DNA of 64,000 bases, from assembly GCA_004296885.1 (NCBI GenBank), contig SCVN01000016.1:124001-188000 (forward strand), written 5' to 3'. The stretch is from Nitrospirota bacterium (GTDB taxonomy: Bacteria > Nitrospirota > Nitrospiria > Nitrospirales > Nitrospiraceae). The position numbers and the translations under genes were made by a program. Positions within the stretch are counted from its first letter, which is position 1, and every line of letters starts with the position of its first letter. The notes under the pieces are model-generated. The model searched no databases, was not told where the DNA came from, and saw nothing but the letters and a program-made list of their open reading frames with translations. Positions 28,832 through 37,687 of the stretch are shown piece by piece.

Positions 28832-30283
28832 ATGTCGGTTGGTGAGCAAGCCTTCCGCCGCCGCGCCGCGCACATTGCGCCGCATGGCCTCGGTCTGTCC
28901 GTGGACGTCTACACCCCGGACTTGTTCGAGTTGTTGGGCGCGCTGGAAGCAGCAGGGGCGCGAGCCGACTACTTGGAAATCTTCCGGGCTTCCCTCCCGG
29001 CGCTCCAAACGGTCCGGCAACAGTGCGCGTCGTTGCCGCTGGAATGCCACGCCGAAGGGTTGTGGCTGACGCAGCCGGACTGGCAACAGGCCTATCCGGC
29101 GGATCGGGAGCTGGAGGCGCTCGCCTTGCAGCTCCGGGCGTTGGGCTGCCAGTGGATGACGCACGAATGTGCCGCCAAGCAGATGGCCGGCTATTCGTTC
29201 GGCACCTATCTCCCTCCCATGTTCACGACAGCCGGCGCCGAGGTAACGGCGGACAATGTCACGCTGGCCCAGGCTCGACTCGACCGGGATGCCGGCCTGT
29301 CTCATGGGGACAGCCCTTTGCTGCTGCTGGAGGTGCCGCCCTGGACCTACTTCGGCTTGGGCGACCTGTCCGTGCCCGACTTCTTTCGAACGGTCACGGA
29401 TCGCACTGCTTGCGGCCTGGTCTTGGACATCGGCCATCTCTGGACGGTCTATCGCTATAGCGGGGCTTGGCGCGGGCAGCCCCTTGAGGAATTTGTCGCG
29501 GAGTTCTTGAATGCGTTTCCGCTTGAGCGGGTCGTGCAAATTCACGTGGCCGGCTTGGCCGAACATGAGGCGGCCGTATCGGCTCACGGCAGGAGCGGGG
29601 GCAGCGATCGGCTTCCGTTCTGGATCGACACGCATGGGGCTCCCATCCCGCCGGTGTTGTTCGACATGCTGGAGCAAGTTCTGGCCCATCCCCATCTGAC
29701 GCAGCTCAAAGGCCTGGCCTTGGAAGTGGATACGAAAGCAGTGCCGATGATCGTCCAGGAATTCCGACAGTTCCGGGAACGGTTCGGGCGAAGCTCCTGT
29801 CCGAGCCCTGGCCGGCAGGAGAAAGGGGCGTCGGTGGAGGCCTCTTCATCGTCGGCGCTGGGGTGTTCCGGGGATGCCGCAGCCCTGCGTCGGCAATACG
29901 AAGCCTACGCGCAGCTTGCGGCGGGACAGAATGACGTGCTCATGCCCATGCTGGTGGGTGAACCGAACGGGCTGGATCGGTACCGTCACGAGTATCTGCC
30001 CCATGAAATCCTCCACTGGGGCGGTGAACTCACGGATATGTTTCCGGCCACCTGCCGCGAATTGGAGCGAGCCGGCCTCGCTCTGGAGCGGTTCATCCAA
30101 TTCTGGTTCCGGGAGTCCCGTCCAATCGACGCCCCCTATGATTTCTTTTTGTTGAAGATCGAGCGGTTCGTGGAATTTGTGCGCGAGGTCCTGCCCGGCG
30201 CCCAGGCGACGGCCTTGCGAGAAGCAACGGAGTTGCGCGGGGCCTACCGGCAGGCGAGCGATACGGTGCAGGTTCTGACATGA
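28832..30283 (+). CDS. DUF692/MNIO-family multinuclear iron enzyme with C-terminal extension
   Basis: A 483-residue protein. Residues 15-315 form a TIM-barrel of the DUF692 (multinuclear non-haem iron dependent oxidase) family, known from MbnB and TglH, which modify peptides. Likely metal ligands: H73/E75 (CHAEG), H111 (THECAA), E167 (LLLEVPP), D199/H202 (LDIGHLW), H238 (QIHVAG), D266/H268 (WIDTHGAP) and E298 (LEVD). After a linker rich in Ser and Gly comes an extra domain of about 130 residues (LRRQYEAYAQLAAGQ... FFLLKIERF). No precursor peptide gene or usual partner is seen nearby. The gene ends in ATGA with the next start, so the two are translationally coupled. Confidence 0.85.
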   Translation: MSVGEQAFRRRAAHIAPHGLGLSVDVYTPDLFELLGALEAAGARADYLEIFRASLPALQTVRQQCASLPLECHAEGLWLTQPDWQQAYPADRELEALALQLRALGCQWMTHECAAKQMAGYSFGTYLPPMFTTAGAEVTADNVTLAQARLDRDAGLSHGDSPLLLLEVPPWTYFGLGDLSVPDFFRTVTDRTACGLVLDIGHLWTVYRYSGAWRGQPLEEFVAEFLNAFPLERVVQIHVAGLAEHEAAVSAHGRSGGSDRLPFWIDTHGAPIPPVLFDMLEQVLAHPHLTQLKGLALEVDTKAVPMIVQEFRQFRERFGRSSCPSPGRQEKGASVEASSSSALGCSGDAAALRRQYEAYAQLAAGQNDVLMPMLVGEPNGLDRYRHEYLPHEILHWGGELTDMFPATCRELERAGLALERFIQFWFRESRPIDAPYDFFLLKIERFVEFVREVLPGAQATALREATELRGAYRQASDTVQVLT

Positions 30284-31452
30284 GCTTCTGGCAGACTCTT
30301 CCCCGGCCGATCATCGGCCTCTCTCCGATGGATGGCGTCACGGACGCGGCGTTTCGTCTGGCGGTGGCGCGGCAAGGGCCCTCCGATGTCACCTTCACCG
30401 AGTTCACGAGCGTCGGCGACGTCTGCCGCGGTCCCGACCATCTGCTTTCGACCTTCCTCTACAGCGAAGAAGAACGGCCCGTGGTCGCGCAGCTGTACGG
30501 GAAACACCCGGACTTGTTCTATCTGGCGGCTCATGTGGTCTGCGAACTGGGGTTCGACGGATTGGACATCAACATGGGTTGTCCCTCCAAGAACGTGGCC
30601 TCGTCCGGATCGGGCGCCGCCCTGATCAAGACGCCGGACCTGGCCCATGCCATCATGCGCGCAACGCGACAGGGCATCCTGGATTGGGCGAACGGCCAAA
30701 CCCTGGCCCAGGCAGGCCTCAAGGCCTCGCGCGTGGACTTGATCCGGGCGATGAACGTGAAGCGCCATGGCCGGCCCTCGCCCCCCCGCCGCGCCATCCC
30801 CCTGTCCGTCAAGACGAGACTGGGCTACGACTCGGTGGTGGTGGAGGATTGGATCGGGCATCTGCTGGAGGAACAGCCGGCGGTCATCTCGGTCCATGGC
30901 CGCACGCTCCAGCAGATGTACAGGGGCGAGGCGGACTGGCACGCCATCGAGCGGGCCGCCGCCATTGTTCGCGGGACCTCCACGCTGCTCTTGGGCAATG
31001 GGGACGTGCAGTCGATGGACGACGTGGTCCGGCGGGTGCGGGAGAGCAAGGTCCATGGCGTGCTGGTGGGCCGTGGGGCCTTGGGCAATCCCTGGTTCTT
31101 CCGGAGGAAGGAACTGGCTCGTCAGGCCGCCCGTGACGGCGCGCCGGTCACGTCTAGCTCCTTGGATGAGGCGTTGAGTCTGGCGGATCGGTTCCGCGTG
31201 ATGGTGGAGCATGCCCGGCTGTTCGAGGGCATCGAGCGGGCGGACCGGTTCCCGCACATCCGGAAACACCTGGGCTGGTACTGCAAGGGCTTCCCCCACG
31301 CCGCCGCCATGCGCGCACGGATGGTCCGGGCTTCCAGCAGCGCCGATGTGGAACGGATCGTGGCGGAGCATCTGGCGTCCGACCCCTCGGCGGGTGCGGC
31401 GTCTGTCGCAACGTCCCGTCCTGCGCTGCCCACCAGCCTGTCCTGCGCCTGA
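30280..31452 (+). CDS. dus: tRNA-dihydrouridine synthase family protein
   Basis: A 390-residue flavin enzyme that reduces uridine in tRNA. The FMN barrel starts at IGLSPMDGVTDAAFR; the catalytic cysteine is in INMGCPSKNV; SVKTRLGY, ISVHGRTLQQMYRGEADW and GNGDVQS follow as expected. LVGRGALGNPWFF closes the phosphate site. An insert near 140-165 (RQGILDWANGQTLAQ) is unusual. The sequence is nearer to the bacterial DusC/unclassified group than to DusA, so position in tRNA is not assigned. It overlaps the MNIO gene by four bases. Confidence 0.9.
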   Translation: MSFWQTLPRPIIGLSPMDGVTDAAFRLAVARQGPSDVTFTEFTSVGDVCRGPDHLLSTFLYSEEERPVVAQLYGKHPDLFYLAAHVVCELGFDGLDINMGCPSKNVASSGSGAALIKTPDLAHAIMRATRQGILDWANGQTLAQAGLKASRVDLIRAMNVKRHGRPSPPRRAIPLSVKTRLGYDSVVVEDWIGHLLEEQPAVISVHGRTLQQMYRGEADWHAIERAAAIVRGTSTLLLGNGDVQSMDDVVRRVRESKVHGVLVGRGALGNPWFFRRKELARQAARDGAPVTSSSLDEALSLADRFRVMVEHARLFEGIERADRFPHIRKHLGWYCKGFPHAAAMRARMVRASSSADVERIVAEHLASDPSAGAASVATSRPALPTSLSCA

Positions 31453-31455
31453 TCC

Positions 31456-32088
31456 ATGGCTCTTGTGCTGGCCTCGACCTCGCCGCGCCGCAAAGACTTG
31501 CTGGCCTTGCTCCGGATTCCCTTCGAGATCGCCGCGCCGCATTTCATCGAGCATCTGCGCGGGGACCTGGCTCCGGAAGAACAAGCCAGGCAATTCGCGG
31601 ACGGCAAAGCGCAATCCTGCGCGATGCGTTTTCCGGATCGGCTGATTCTGGGGAGCGACACGTTGATCGCGCTCAACGGCGAGGTGTTGGGCAAGCCGGC
31701 CGACCTTGTGGACGCCCGTTCCATGTTGCAGAAACTGTCCGGCCGCCGACATTTGATTCATACGGCCGTGGCGCTCAGGCGGCAGGCCGATGCGGTGCAG
31801 GATGTGGCGGTTGAAACGGTCTTGGTCTGGATGAAGGCCTTCGACGAAGCCGAACTGGAAGCCTATCTGCACACGGGGGAAAGTTTGGGGAAGGCCGGCG
31901 CCTATTCGATTCAGGGCATCGGCGGGCGGTTCATCGAACGGATCGAGGGCGACTATACGGCGGCCGTCGGCCTGCCGTTGAGGCTCACGGCCGACTTGCT
32001 CCGCGGGCGCGGCTTGGCCGTTCCGGTGGACGTGGATGAGCTGTATCGCTCCAAGCCCTATCCGAACTGGAGAAGGTTTGAACGATAA
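31456..32088 (+). CDS. maf: Maf-like nucleotide pyrophosphatase
   Basis: A 210-residue Maf/Ham1-fold enzyme that hydrolyses dTTP, UTP or modified nucleotides to monophosphates. LVLASTSPRRKDLL is the family's N-terminal loop; SDTLIALNGEVLGKP holds the catalytic aspartate; GKAGAYSIQGIGGRFIERIEGDYTAAVGLPL is the conserved C-terminal block. It starts only three bases after the dus stop, so it belongs to the same transcript. Its stop codon is inside a GATGAAT-type heptad repeat. Confidence 0.93.
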   Translation: MALVLASTSPRRKDLLALLRIPFEIAAPHFIEHLRGDLAPEEQARQFADGKAQSCAMRFPDRLILGSDTLIALNGEVLGKPADLVDARSMLQKLSGRRHLIHTAVALRRQADAVQDVAVETVLVWMKAFDEAELEAYLHTGESLGKAGAYSIQGIGGRFIERIEGDYTAAVGLPLRLTADLLRGRGLAVPVDVDELYRSKPYPNWRRFER

Positions 32089-32166
32089 ATGATGAATGAA
32101 TGATGGGGGGAGGAGGCAGACATCTCCTATTTCAATTCATCATTCTTCGTTCATCATTCTGCATTG
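32083..32166. repeat. Heptad-type hairpin repeat (GATGAAT words)
   Basis: GATAAAT, GATGAAT, GAATGAT on the left are mirrored by ATTCATCATTC and TTCATCATTCTGCATT on the right, an imperfect inverted repeat around about 30 bases. It begins inside the maf stop region and ends before the leader of the secreted protein gene. Confidence 0.65.
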
Positions 32167-32228
32167 CTTTGACGCGGCGCTTTCCTTACAATGCCGCGCC
32201 ATCGGCTCATTCATCGAGGGAGGCCCGT

Positions 32229-32900
32229 ATGCGGTGCAAGGAGATGACAGGGTGGGGCGGCAGGGGCGGAAGTCTGGCCGTGCTGGCCGCGCTGGGGCTC
32301 GTGGCGTTGGCGGCGGCTCCGGCGCAGGCGATTGACGTCAAACTCACGATGGATGACGCCAAGAAAGCCCTGGCGGCGGGCCGCGAACCGATGGAGAAGG
32401 CCGACACTCCGGAAGACGTGAAAAAGGTCATGCAGCACGCGTCCTTGGCGACGCGGATCGGGTCCGATCCGGAAAAGGACCCCTGCGGGGCCAGCGCGAT
32501 TTTAAGAACCAAACGCTTTTGGCTGGAATCCTTCGGCCGGAAAGAAGCGGCGGAGACCAAGAAACAGAAGAAAGACGTGCGCATGCCCGAGGATAAGATC
32601 CAGAAGTACCTGGACATGCCGAACCTCGAAGTCGAAGTGCAGCTCTGCGGGGACGACGAGTATTTTGCGGAAGGCGCCCAGGTGGCGTTTCAACAGGGTT
32701 CGAAGACCGTCAAGCCGATCGACGTGAGTCCGGCCGACAAGGGGCGGAAGAACGAGGGCCAGGGCCCGGCCTACCGGTCCCGCTTCACGGCCCGGTTCGC
32801 CTACGACAGCTTCGACCCGAACGCCAAGACCAAGGTGCAGATCTATTTCCCGGACGGGAAGATGTCGGAGTTCGAGTCGGATTTTTCAAAAGTGAAGTAG
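32229..32900 (+). CDS. Secreted protein of unknown function
   Basis: A 223-residue exported protein. The signal peptide has a basic N-region, the core LAVLAALGLVALAAAPA and likely cleavage after AQA. The mature part has two cysteines (KDPCGAS, VQLCGDD) and a beta-rich C-terminal half (RSRFTARFAYDSFDPNAKTKVQIYFPDGKM). Family not recognised. GGGAGG upstream of the ATG at 32229 supports the start. It is likely periplasmic and stands alone between maf and the convergent ABC gene. Confidence 0.75.
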   Translation: MRCKEMTGWGGRGGSLAVLAALGLVALAAAPAQAIDVKLTMDDAKKALAAGREPMEKADTPEDVKKVMQHASLATRIGSDPEKDPCGASAILRTKRFWLESFGRKEAAETKKQKKDVRMPEDKIQKYLDMPNLEVEVQLCGDDEYFAEGAQVAFQQGSKTVKPIDVSPADKGRKNEGQGPAYRSRFTARFAYDSFDPNAKTKVQIYFPDGKMSEFESDFSKVK

Positions 32901-32910
32901 TCGAGCTGGT

Positions 32911-32996
32911 GTCGAAAAGTCTATAAAGTCGTACAGTCCTCAAGTCCGAAGATTAGGCCGCTGGCTTGATGGACTTTCAGACTTTCCAACTTTCTG
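32911..32996. repeat. Heptad/octad-type hairpin repeat (AAAGTC words)
   Basis: GTCGAAAA, GTCTATAAA, GTCGTACA, GTCCTCAA repeat with a spacing of 8-9 bases; GGACTTTCAGACTTTCCAAC on the right pairs back imperfectly. The stop and last codons of the minus-strand ABC gene (ESWKV) lie in the right arm. Acts at the junction of two convergent genes. Confidence 0.65.
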
Positions 32997-34722
32997 CCTG
33001 CATTTCTTCCACGCGCAGCGTATAGAGGTAGTGGTAGAGCCCCTTCTGCTCCATGAGCGAGGCGTGGGTGCCTTGCTCGACGATCCGGCCCTTGCTCAGC
33101 ACTAAAATCCGGTCGGCCTTTTGAATCGTAGTGAGGCGGTGAGCCACGACGATCGTGGTCCGTCCGGCCATCAACCGGTCCAGCGCCTCTTGCACCAACC
33201 GCTCGGACTCGGCATCCAGAGCTGATGTCGCTTCGTCGAGCATCAGAATTCTCGGGTTCTTCAGCACCGCCCGCGCGATCGCCAGCCTCTGTCTCTGCCC
33301 GCCGGAGAGGTTGACGCCCTTCTCGCCGACCACCGTCTGATACCCGTCCGGCATGGCGGTGATGAAGTCGTGGGCGTTGGCGGCGCGGCTGGCGGCCATG
33401 ATGTCGGCCTCGGTGGCCGTTTCTCGCCCGTAGCGGATATTCTCCAAGATGGTCCCTCCGAACAGGACCGTCTCCTGGGGTACCAGGGCAATCTGCCGGT
33501 ACAAACTGTCCAGCCGGATATGTCGGAGGTCATAGCCGTCGATCGTCAGCCGGCCGATTGTTGGGTCGTAAAAGCGATGCAGGAGGTTCACGAGGGTCGT
33601 TTTCCCCGAGCCGGTCGGGCCGACCAAGGCGATCACTTCGCCCGGCTTCGCCTCGAAGGAGACGTCCGAGAGGACCGGCTGCCTGGGGTCGTAGGCGAAG
33701 CTGACCGCGTCGGCCTTGACATGGCCGGCGATGGGCGGCAGGTCAATCGCATCAGGCCGGTCGTGAATCTCCGGTTGGGTGTCGAGGATCTCGAACACCC
33801 GTTGCATGGCGCCCTGGGCTTCCTTGATCTGGGCGAAGACCCGGGCCGCGGAGCCGAAGGGGCCGATCAGGATGCCGGCGAAGAGGACGAAGGCGAACAG
33901 ATCCCCCGGCGACACGGCCCCGTCGATCACCTGCCGGCCTCCGTACCAGAGGACCGCCGCGGCGGCCGCGAACGTTAGCAGGGTGATGGTCGGGACGAAC
34001 AGGGCCAGGACCGTTGCGCGGCGCAGGGCGAGCTGCAGGGCTTGTTGCGAATAGCGGGCGAACCGCGCCTCCTCCCTGGCGGTCTGCACGAAGGACTTGA
34101 CCACGCGGATACCCGACAGGACCTCTTCCGCCAGCGTCGTGACGGAGGCGGTCTGGTCTTGCATGGAGGTCGAGAGCGCGCGGAGTTTTTTCCCGAAGAA
34201 ACGGGCGACCAGGACCAGGAGGGGGAGCAGCAGCAAGATCAGCAGGCAGAGCCGCCAGTTCATGACGAGCAGGAAGGCGACGCCGCCGATGAAGGTGACC
34301 ACCTGCTTGGCCGAGTCGATCGGCGTTTCGGTCACGGTGGCCTGGATTACGCCCACGTCGTTCATGAGGCGGGAGAGGATTTCCCCGGTGCGGCGTTTGG
34401 CGAAGAAGCTGAGGGAGAGCCGCTGCAGGTGGCCGAACAGGTGGGTCCGGAAGTCGGCCATGATGCGCTGGGAAACCCAGGCGGTGAGGTAACTATGGCC
34501 CATCGAAAGCAGGCCTTGGGCCAGGACCAGACCGAGAAAGAGGCCGATCGTGCGGGTCATGCCGGCGGCGTCGTGCCGGACCGTGATGATGTCCCACAGG
34601 AAGCCGGCCAGCCGCAGCAAGGCCAGGTTCAACAGGGCCACGGCCATGACCAGCACGGCCGCCCCGGCCATCTGCGGCAGGTAGGGTCTGAGGAACGGCA
34701 GAAAGCGGGAGTAGTAGGACAT
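32977..34722 (-). CDS. MsbA-type ABC exporter (ATPase/permease)
   Basis: A 581-residue half-transporter: six membrane helices in about 15-310 and a nucleotide-binding domain at about 340-575. In contrast to the pair at 15.7-19.2 kb, all motifs are canonical: GPTGSGKTT (Walker A), LVPQETVLFGG (Q-loop), LSGGQRQRLAIARA (signature), ILMLDEATSALD (Walker B) and VAHRLTT (H-loop). Sequence style is that of MsbA/lipid flippases, so it probably moves lipid A core or another lipid across the inner membrane as a homodimer. Start ATG at 34722. Confidence 0.9.
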   Translation of the reverse strand: MSYYSRFLPFLRPYLPQMAGAAVLVMAVALLNLALLRLAGFLWDIITVRHDAAGMTRTIGLFLGLVLAQGLLSMGHSYLTAWVSQRIMADFRTHLFGHLQRLSLSFFAKRRTGEILSRLMNDVGVIQATVTETPIDSAKQVVTFIGGVAFLLVMNWRLCLLILLLLPLLVLVARFFGKKLRALSTSMQDQTASVTTLAEEVLSGIRVVKSFVQTAREEARFARYSQQALQLALRRATVLALFVPTITLLTFAAAAAVLWYGGRQVIDGAVSPGDLFAFVLFAGILIGPFGSAARVFAQIKEAQGAMQRVFEILDTQPEIHDRPDAIDLPPIAGHVKADAVSFAYDPRQPVLSDVSFEAKPGEVIALVGPTGSGKTTLVNLLHRFYDPTIGRLTIDGYDLRHIRLDSLYRQIALVPQETVLFGGTILENIRYGRETATEADIMAASRAANAHDFITAMPDGYQTVVGEKGVNLSGGQRQRLAIARAVLKNPRILMLDEATSALDAESERLVQEALDRLMAGRTTIVVAHRLTTIQKADRILVLSKGRIVEQGTHASLMEQKGLYHYLYTLRVEEMQAESWKV

Positions 34723-34737
34723 GCAAAGCCGTCTGTT

Positions 34738-34812
34738 TTCAGCAATCAGCGATCAGCATGAAGGGGGGCGAAAAGCTCCGAAGGCTGAGGGCTGAATGCT
34801 GACGGCTGAAAG
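34738..34812. repeat. Heptad-type hairpin repeat (GCTGA words)
   Basis: TCAGCAA, TCAGCGA, TCAGCAT on the left; GGCTGAG, GGCTGAA, TGCTGAC, GGCTGAA on the right: strict 7-base spacing and mutual complementarity. It fills the gap between two minus-strand genes and reaches the stop of the upstream small gene. Confidence 0.7.
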
Positions 34813-34818
34813 CGCTTT

Positions 34819-35037
34819 TTAGAGTTGCGTGATCGACTCGATCAGGTTCTTGTTGAGCGAGACGTAGTCAGCCCGTTCACGGTCGTCGATCATGACATCG
34901 GTGAGATTGATGAACAGCCGCTGCTCTTCGTTGAGCACGTCCGACACGCGGTTGCGCATCGGGGGAATGACGAAATCCCCGACGTAGATGCTGTTCATCG
35001 TGCGGACTTTTACGCGAGCTTTTCTGGCCTCGGGCAC
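34819..35037 (-). CDS. Small conserved protein of unknown function
   Basis: A 72-residue protein starting with GTG; ACGGAGGG six bases upstream supports this start. The basic start (ARKARVKVRT) is followed by what looks like a small beta-rich domain (NSIYVGDFVIPPMRNRVSDVLNEEQRLFINLTDVMI) reminiscent of DUF6812-type proteins; I am not certain of the family. No export signal. It follows the 31-residue basic protein gene by 30 bases and is probably co-transcribed with it. Confidence 0.65.
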   Translation of the reverse strand: MPEARKARVKVRTMNSIYVGDFVIPPMRNRVSDVLNEEQRLFINLTDVMIDDRERADYVSLNKNLIESITQL

Positions 35038-35067
35038 GGCGCCCTCCGTGAGCCAGAGCCGCCGGGC

Positions 35068-35163
35068 CTAAGCCCGGCGCCTCAGGAACTTTTGCTTTCT
35101 GCGCAGTTTCTTGTGCTTGTGTTTGCGCATCTTCTTCCTGCGCTTCTTGAGAACACTGGACAT
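35068..35163 (-). CDS. Very small basic AURKAIP1/COX24 (mS38-like) protein
   Basis: A 31-residue protein, too short for ordinary gene calling. It reads MSSVLKKRRKKMRKHKHK then KLRRKQKFLRRRA; about two thirds of residues are Lys, Arg or His. This is the bacterial form of the AURKAIP1/COX24 domain (DUF1713), whose mitochondrial relative mS38 is a small-subunit ribosomal protein. An RNA- or ribosome-bound role is likely. CAGGAG eight bases before the ATG is an excellent ribosome site. It is first in a minus-strand unit with the small conserved gene downstream. Confidence 0.85.
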   Translation of the reverse strand: MSSVLKKRRKKMRKHKHKKLRRKQKFLRRRA

Positions 35164-35498
35164 GCGTAGTCTCCTGAATGAAAAAGTGTATACAGAGATC
35201 GTCGGCCAAAAGCAAGCCGGATGCGCGCGCTGATCGCGCGGATGACGGTTTCTCGCACAGCCAGGAGTGGGTGTCGTAGCACAGGGGCGGGAAACCTGTC
35301 AAGGAAACGATGCCGGCGGCAAGGAATGCCTGCACGGTGGAACGTCTATAAAGTCCGAAAGTCACAGAGCCGACTGCCTGGGACGCTGGCGTGATGGTAG
35401 GACGCGGCGATGTTCAAACCGGTCGCCTCCATGCAGTTGCCGCGATTCTTTCAACAAGGCAGCTTGACGGGTCCGATCGGCCCTTCCTATACTGTGCC
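35164..35498. other. Divergent promoter region with a partial repeat
   Basis: About 335 bases between the basic small protein (minus) and the lipoprotein gene (plus). It must hold promoters for both. At 35342-35367 GTCTATAAAGTCCGAAAGTC matches the AAAGTC word of the repeat at 32.9 kb, but without its second arm. No further gene seen. Confidence 0.5.
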
Positions 35499-36005
35499 AT
35501 GCGTCGCCGATTCTTGCGGGTTCTGTCCCTGGGCGTTGTCGCCGTGCTGTGCGTGGCGGCCTCGGTCGGCTGTTCCACCAAGGAGGCCCGCTACCCGGCC
35601 GACTACGCGCGCTATCAGCGGATCGACAAGGCCGTCGAGGCGCTGGGCAAAGCCTACGTGAAGAAGGACGCGTCCGCCTTTCATGCCCTGTTGCTCCCCT
35701 CCAATCGCATCGACAAGATGGAAGCCGGGGCGAACAAGGATTTCGAAACGTTCAAGGACATCACCCTCGACCTCTCGATCGAACGCATCGTGATCGACGG
35801 AGATCAGATCGATGTCTTCGTCCACTGGCAGGGGCTGTGGAAGCGAGAGCAAGAGGATACCGAACAGCGGGAGCGGGGGCATGGCATGCTTCGCTGGCTG
35901 GGGACCCAATCCATTCTGCTGTCCAGTTTCGACGGGGATATCCCGTTCGGCATCTCCTCGCGCCATAAAGATTCGACAGCTCCTCCGAGCGCATCCTCCC
36001 GATGA
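35499..36005 (+). CDS. Putative lipoprotein of unknown function
   Basis: A 168-residue protein with a lipoprotein signal: MRRRFLRVLSLGVVAVLC then VAASVGC, lipobox SVGC with acylated cysteine. The mature domain (RIDKAVEALGKAYVKKDASAFHALLLPSNRI... LDLSIERIVIDGDQIDVFVHWQGLW) looks like a small SnoaL/NTF2-like fold, in which a helix pair is followed by beta strands, but I am not sure. It overlaps nadB by four bases (ATGA), so translation is coupled. Confidence 0.75.
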   Translation: MRRRFLRVLSLGVVAVLCVAASVGCSTKEARYPADYARYQRIDKAVEALGKAYVKKDASAFHALLLPSNRIDKMEAGANKDFETFKDITLDLSIERIVIDGDQIDVFVHWQGLWKREQEDTEQRERGHGMLRWLGTQSILLSSFDGDIPFGISSRHKDSTAPPSASSR

Positions 36006-37687
36006 ACGCCGATCGCTCAACTCGCCGGCCAGCCCAGTCCGCCCGGGCGGCCGAGGGCCCCGTCGCCGACTTTCTGGTCATCGGGAGCGGGGTGGCCGGC
36101 CTCCGCGCCGCGATTGAGTTGAGCCGCCACGGGCGCGTCATCATGCTGACCAAGGGACACCCGCTGGAGAGCAGCTCGATCTACGCCCAGGGGGGCGTGG
36201 CCGTGGCGCTCAGCGAAGAGGACGATGTGGCGATCCATCTGACCGATACGGTCAAGGCCGGCCACGGGCTCTGCCGCGAAGAAGCCGTTCGGGTGTTGGT
36301 GGAGGAGGGGCCGGCGCGCATCCAGGAGTTGATCACCTGGGGGGCTCGGTTCGACAAGGTCGGGGACAAATTCGCGTTCGCGCGCGAGGCCGCGCACAGC
36401 CGCAGCCGCATCCTCCGCGCGCGCGGGGACGCCACCGGCAACGAAATGGTCCGGGTGCTCCTGGCCGAGGCCAGGCGGCGGAAGATGATCCAGCACCTGG
36501 GGCGCCACTTCACCGTGGACCTGGTGGTGGTGGACGGCCGGTGCCGGGGCGCGCTCGTGCTGAACGAAGTGACCGGGGCGCGGTTCATCCTTCCGGCTCA
36601 GGCGGTCATCCTGACGACCGGCGGCGCGGGCCAGGTCTATGCGCGGACGACCAATCCCCCCAACGCCACCGGCGATGGAATGGCCATGGCCTATCGGGCC
36701 GGGGCCGCGCTGGAGGACATGGAGTTCGTGCAGTTCCATCCGACCGCCCTGTACCTTCCCTCCAGCCCGCCGTTTCTCTTGTCCGAGGCCATCCGTGGCG
36801 AGGGGGGCGAACTGCGCAACATCAAGGGGGAACCGTTCATGCAGCGGTACCATCCGGCCGGGACGCTCGCGCCGCGGGACATCGTGGCCCGGGCGATCTG
36901 GTCGGAGATGGCGGCGACCCGCTCCCGGCATGTGTATCTGGATGTAACCCACCTGGATGCGGCCTTCATCAAGCGGCGTTTCCCGACCATCTATTCCACC
37001 TGCCTCCGCTATGACATCGACATGACCGAGGAATGGATTCCCGTCTCGCCGAGCGCCCATTATATGATGGGCGGGGTCAAAACGGACACGATGGGAGCGA
37101 CAAGCCTGCCCGGACTCTTTGCCGCCGGAGAGGTGGCTTGCAGCGGGGTGCACGGGGCCAACCGGCTGGCCAGCAACTCGCTGCTGGAGGGACTGGTGTT
37201 CGGCGCGCGTTCGGCCAAGGCGGCGACCGTCTATGCGGCGCGCGGGGCTCGTGCGGCTGCGCCCGTGCCGTCACTGCGGGAATTGGATGCAGGTCCGCCG
37301 GCGGAGGTGGAGGATGCCGACAAGCTCCGCAGTTCGCTGCGCCGGGTCATGTGGGGCAAGGTGGGGTTGGTCCGCACCCGGGACTCGCTGGTCAGCGCCA
37401 CCGGGCAGTTGTCCCGTTGGGAGCGGGCGTTCAACCGGCCCTTCACGACGCGGCTGGCGTTGGAAGTCAAGAACATGGTGGAGGTCGGACGCTGCATCGC
37501 CGAGGCGGCGCTCTGGCGGGAGAACAGCGTCGGCGCCCACTACCGGGCGGATTTTCCCGATCACCGGAGGCCGGGCTGGAAGGTCCACAGCCATATGCAA
37601 CAGGACAGCCTTCTGTCCGACCCAGGCCACGAATCCAAGCGTCCGCGCGTGGTTCCGTTGCGGGCCGGCAAGGCCAAGCCTGCCTAG
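36002..37687 (+). CDS. nadB: L-aspartate oxidase NadB
   Basis: A 561-residue FAD enzyme that oxidises aspartate to iminoaspartate, the first step of NAD synthesis. The dinucleotide-binding VIGSGVAGLRAAIEL is at about 23-37; YAQGGVAVAL, FHPTALYLP and SPSAHYMMGGVKTD follow as in NadB and the related succinate dehydrogenase flavoproteins. The helical C-terminal domain (LRRVMWGKVGLVRT) is complete. Length is slightly above E. coli NadB. nadA and nadC are not in the window. Confidence 0.94.
   Translation: MNADRSTRRPAQSARAAEGPVADFLVIGSGVAGLRAAIELSRHGRVIMLTKGHPLESSSIYAQGGVAVALSEEDDVAIHLTDTVKAGHGLCREEAVRVLVEEGPARIQELITWGARFDKVGDKFAFAREAAHSRSRILRARGDATGNEMVRVLLAEARRRKMIQHLGRHFTVDLVVVDGRCRGALVLNEVTGARFILPAQAVILTTGGAGQVYARTTNPPNATGDGMAMAYRAGAALEDMEFVQFHPTALYLPSSPPFLLSEAIRGEGGELRNIKGEPFMQRYHPAGTLAPRDIVARAIWSEMAATRSRHVYLDVTHLDAAFIKRRFPTIYSTCLRYDIDMTEEWIPVSPSAHYMMGGVKTDTMGATSLPGLFAAGEVACSGVHGANRLASNSLLEGLVFGARSAKAATVYAARGARAAAPVPSLRELDAGPPAEVEDADKLRSSLRRVMWGKVGLVRTRDSLVSATGQLSRWERAFNRPFTTRLALEVKNMVEVGRCIAEAALWRENSVGAHYRADFPDHRRPGWKVHSHMQQDSLLSDPGHESKRPRVVPLRAGKAKPA

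Noticed and set aside
32977-34722. Grouping the MsbA-type gene with the atypical ABC pair
   Set aside because: All its ATPase motifs are canonical and there is no adaptor or channel gene nearby.
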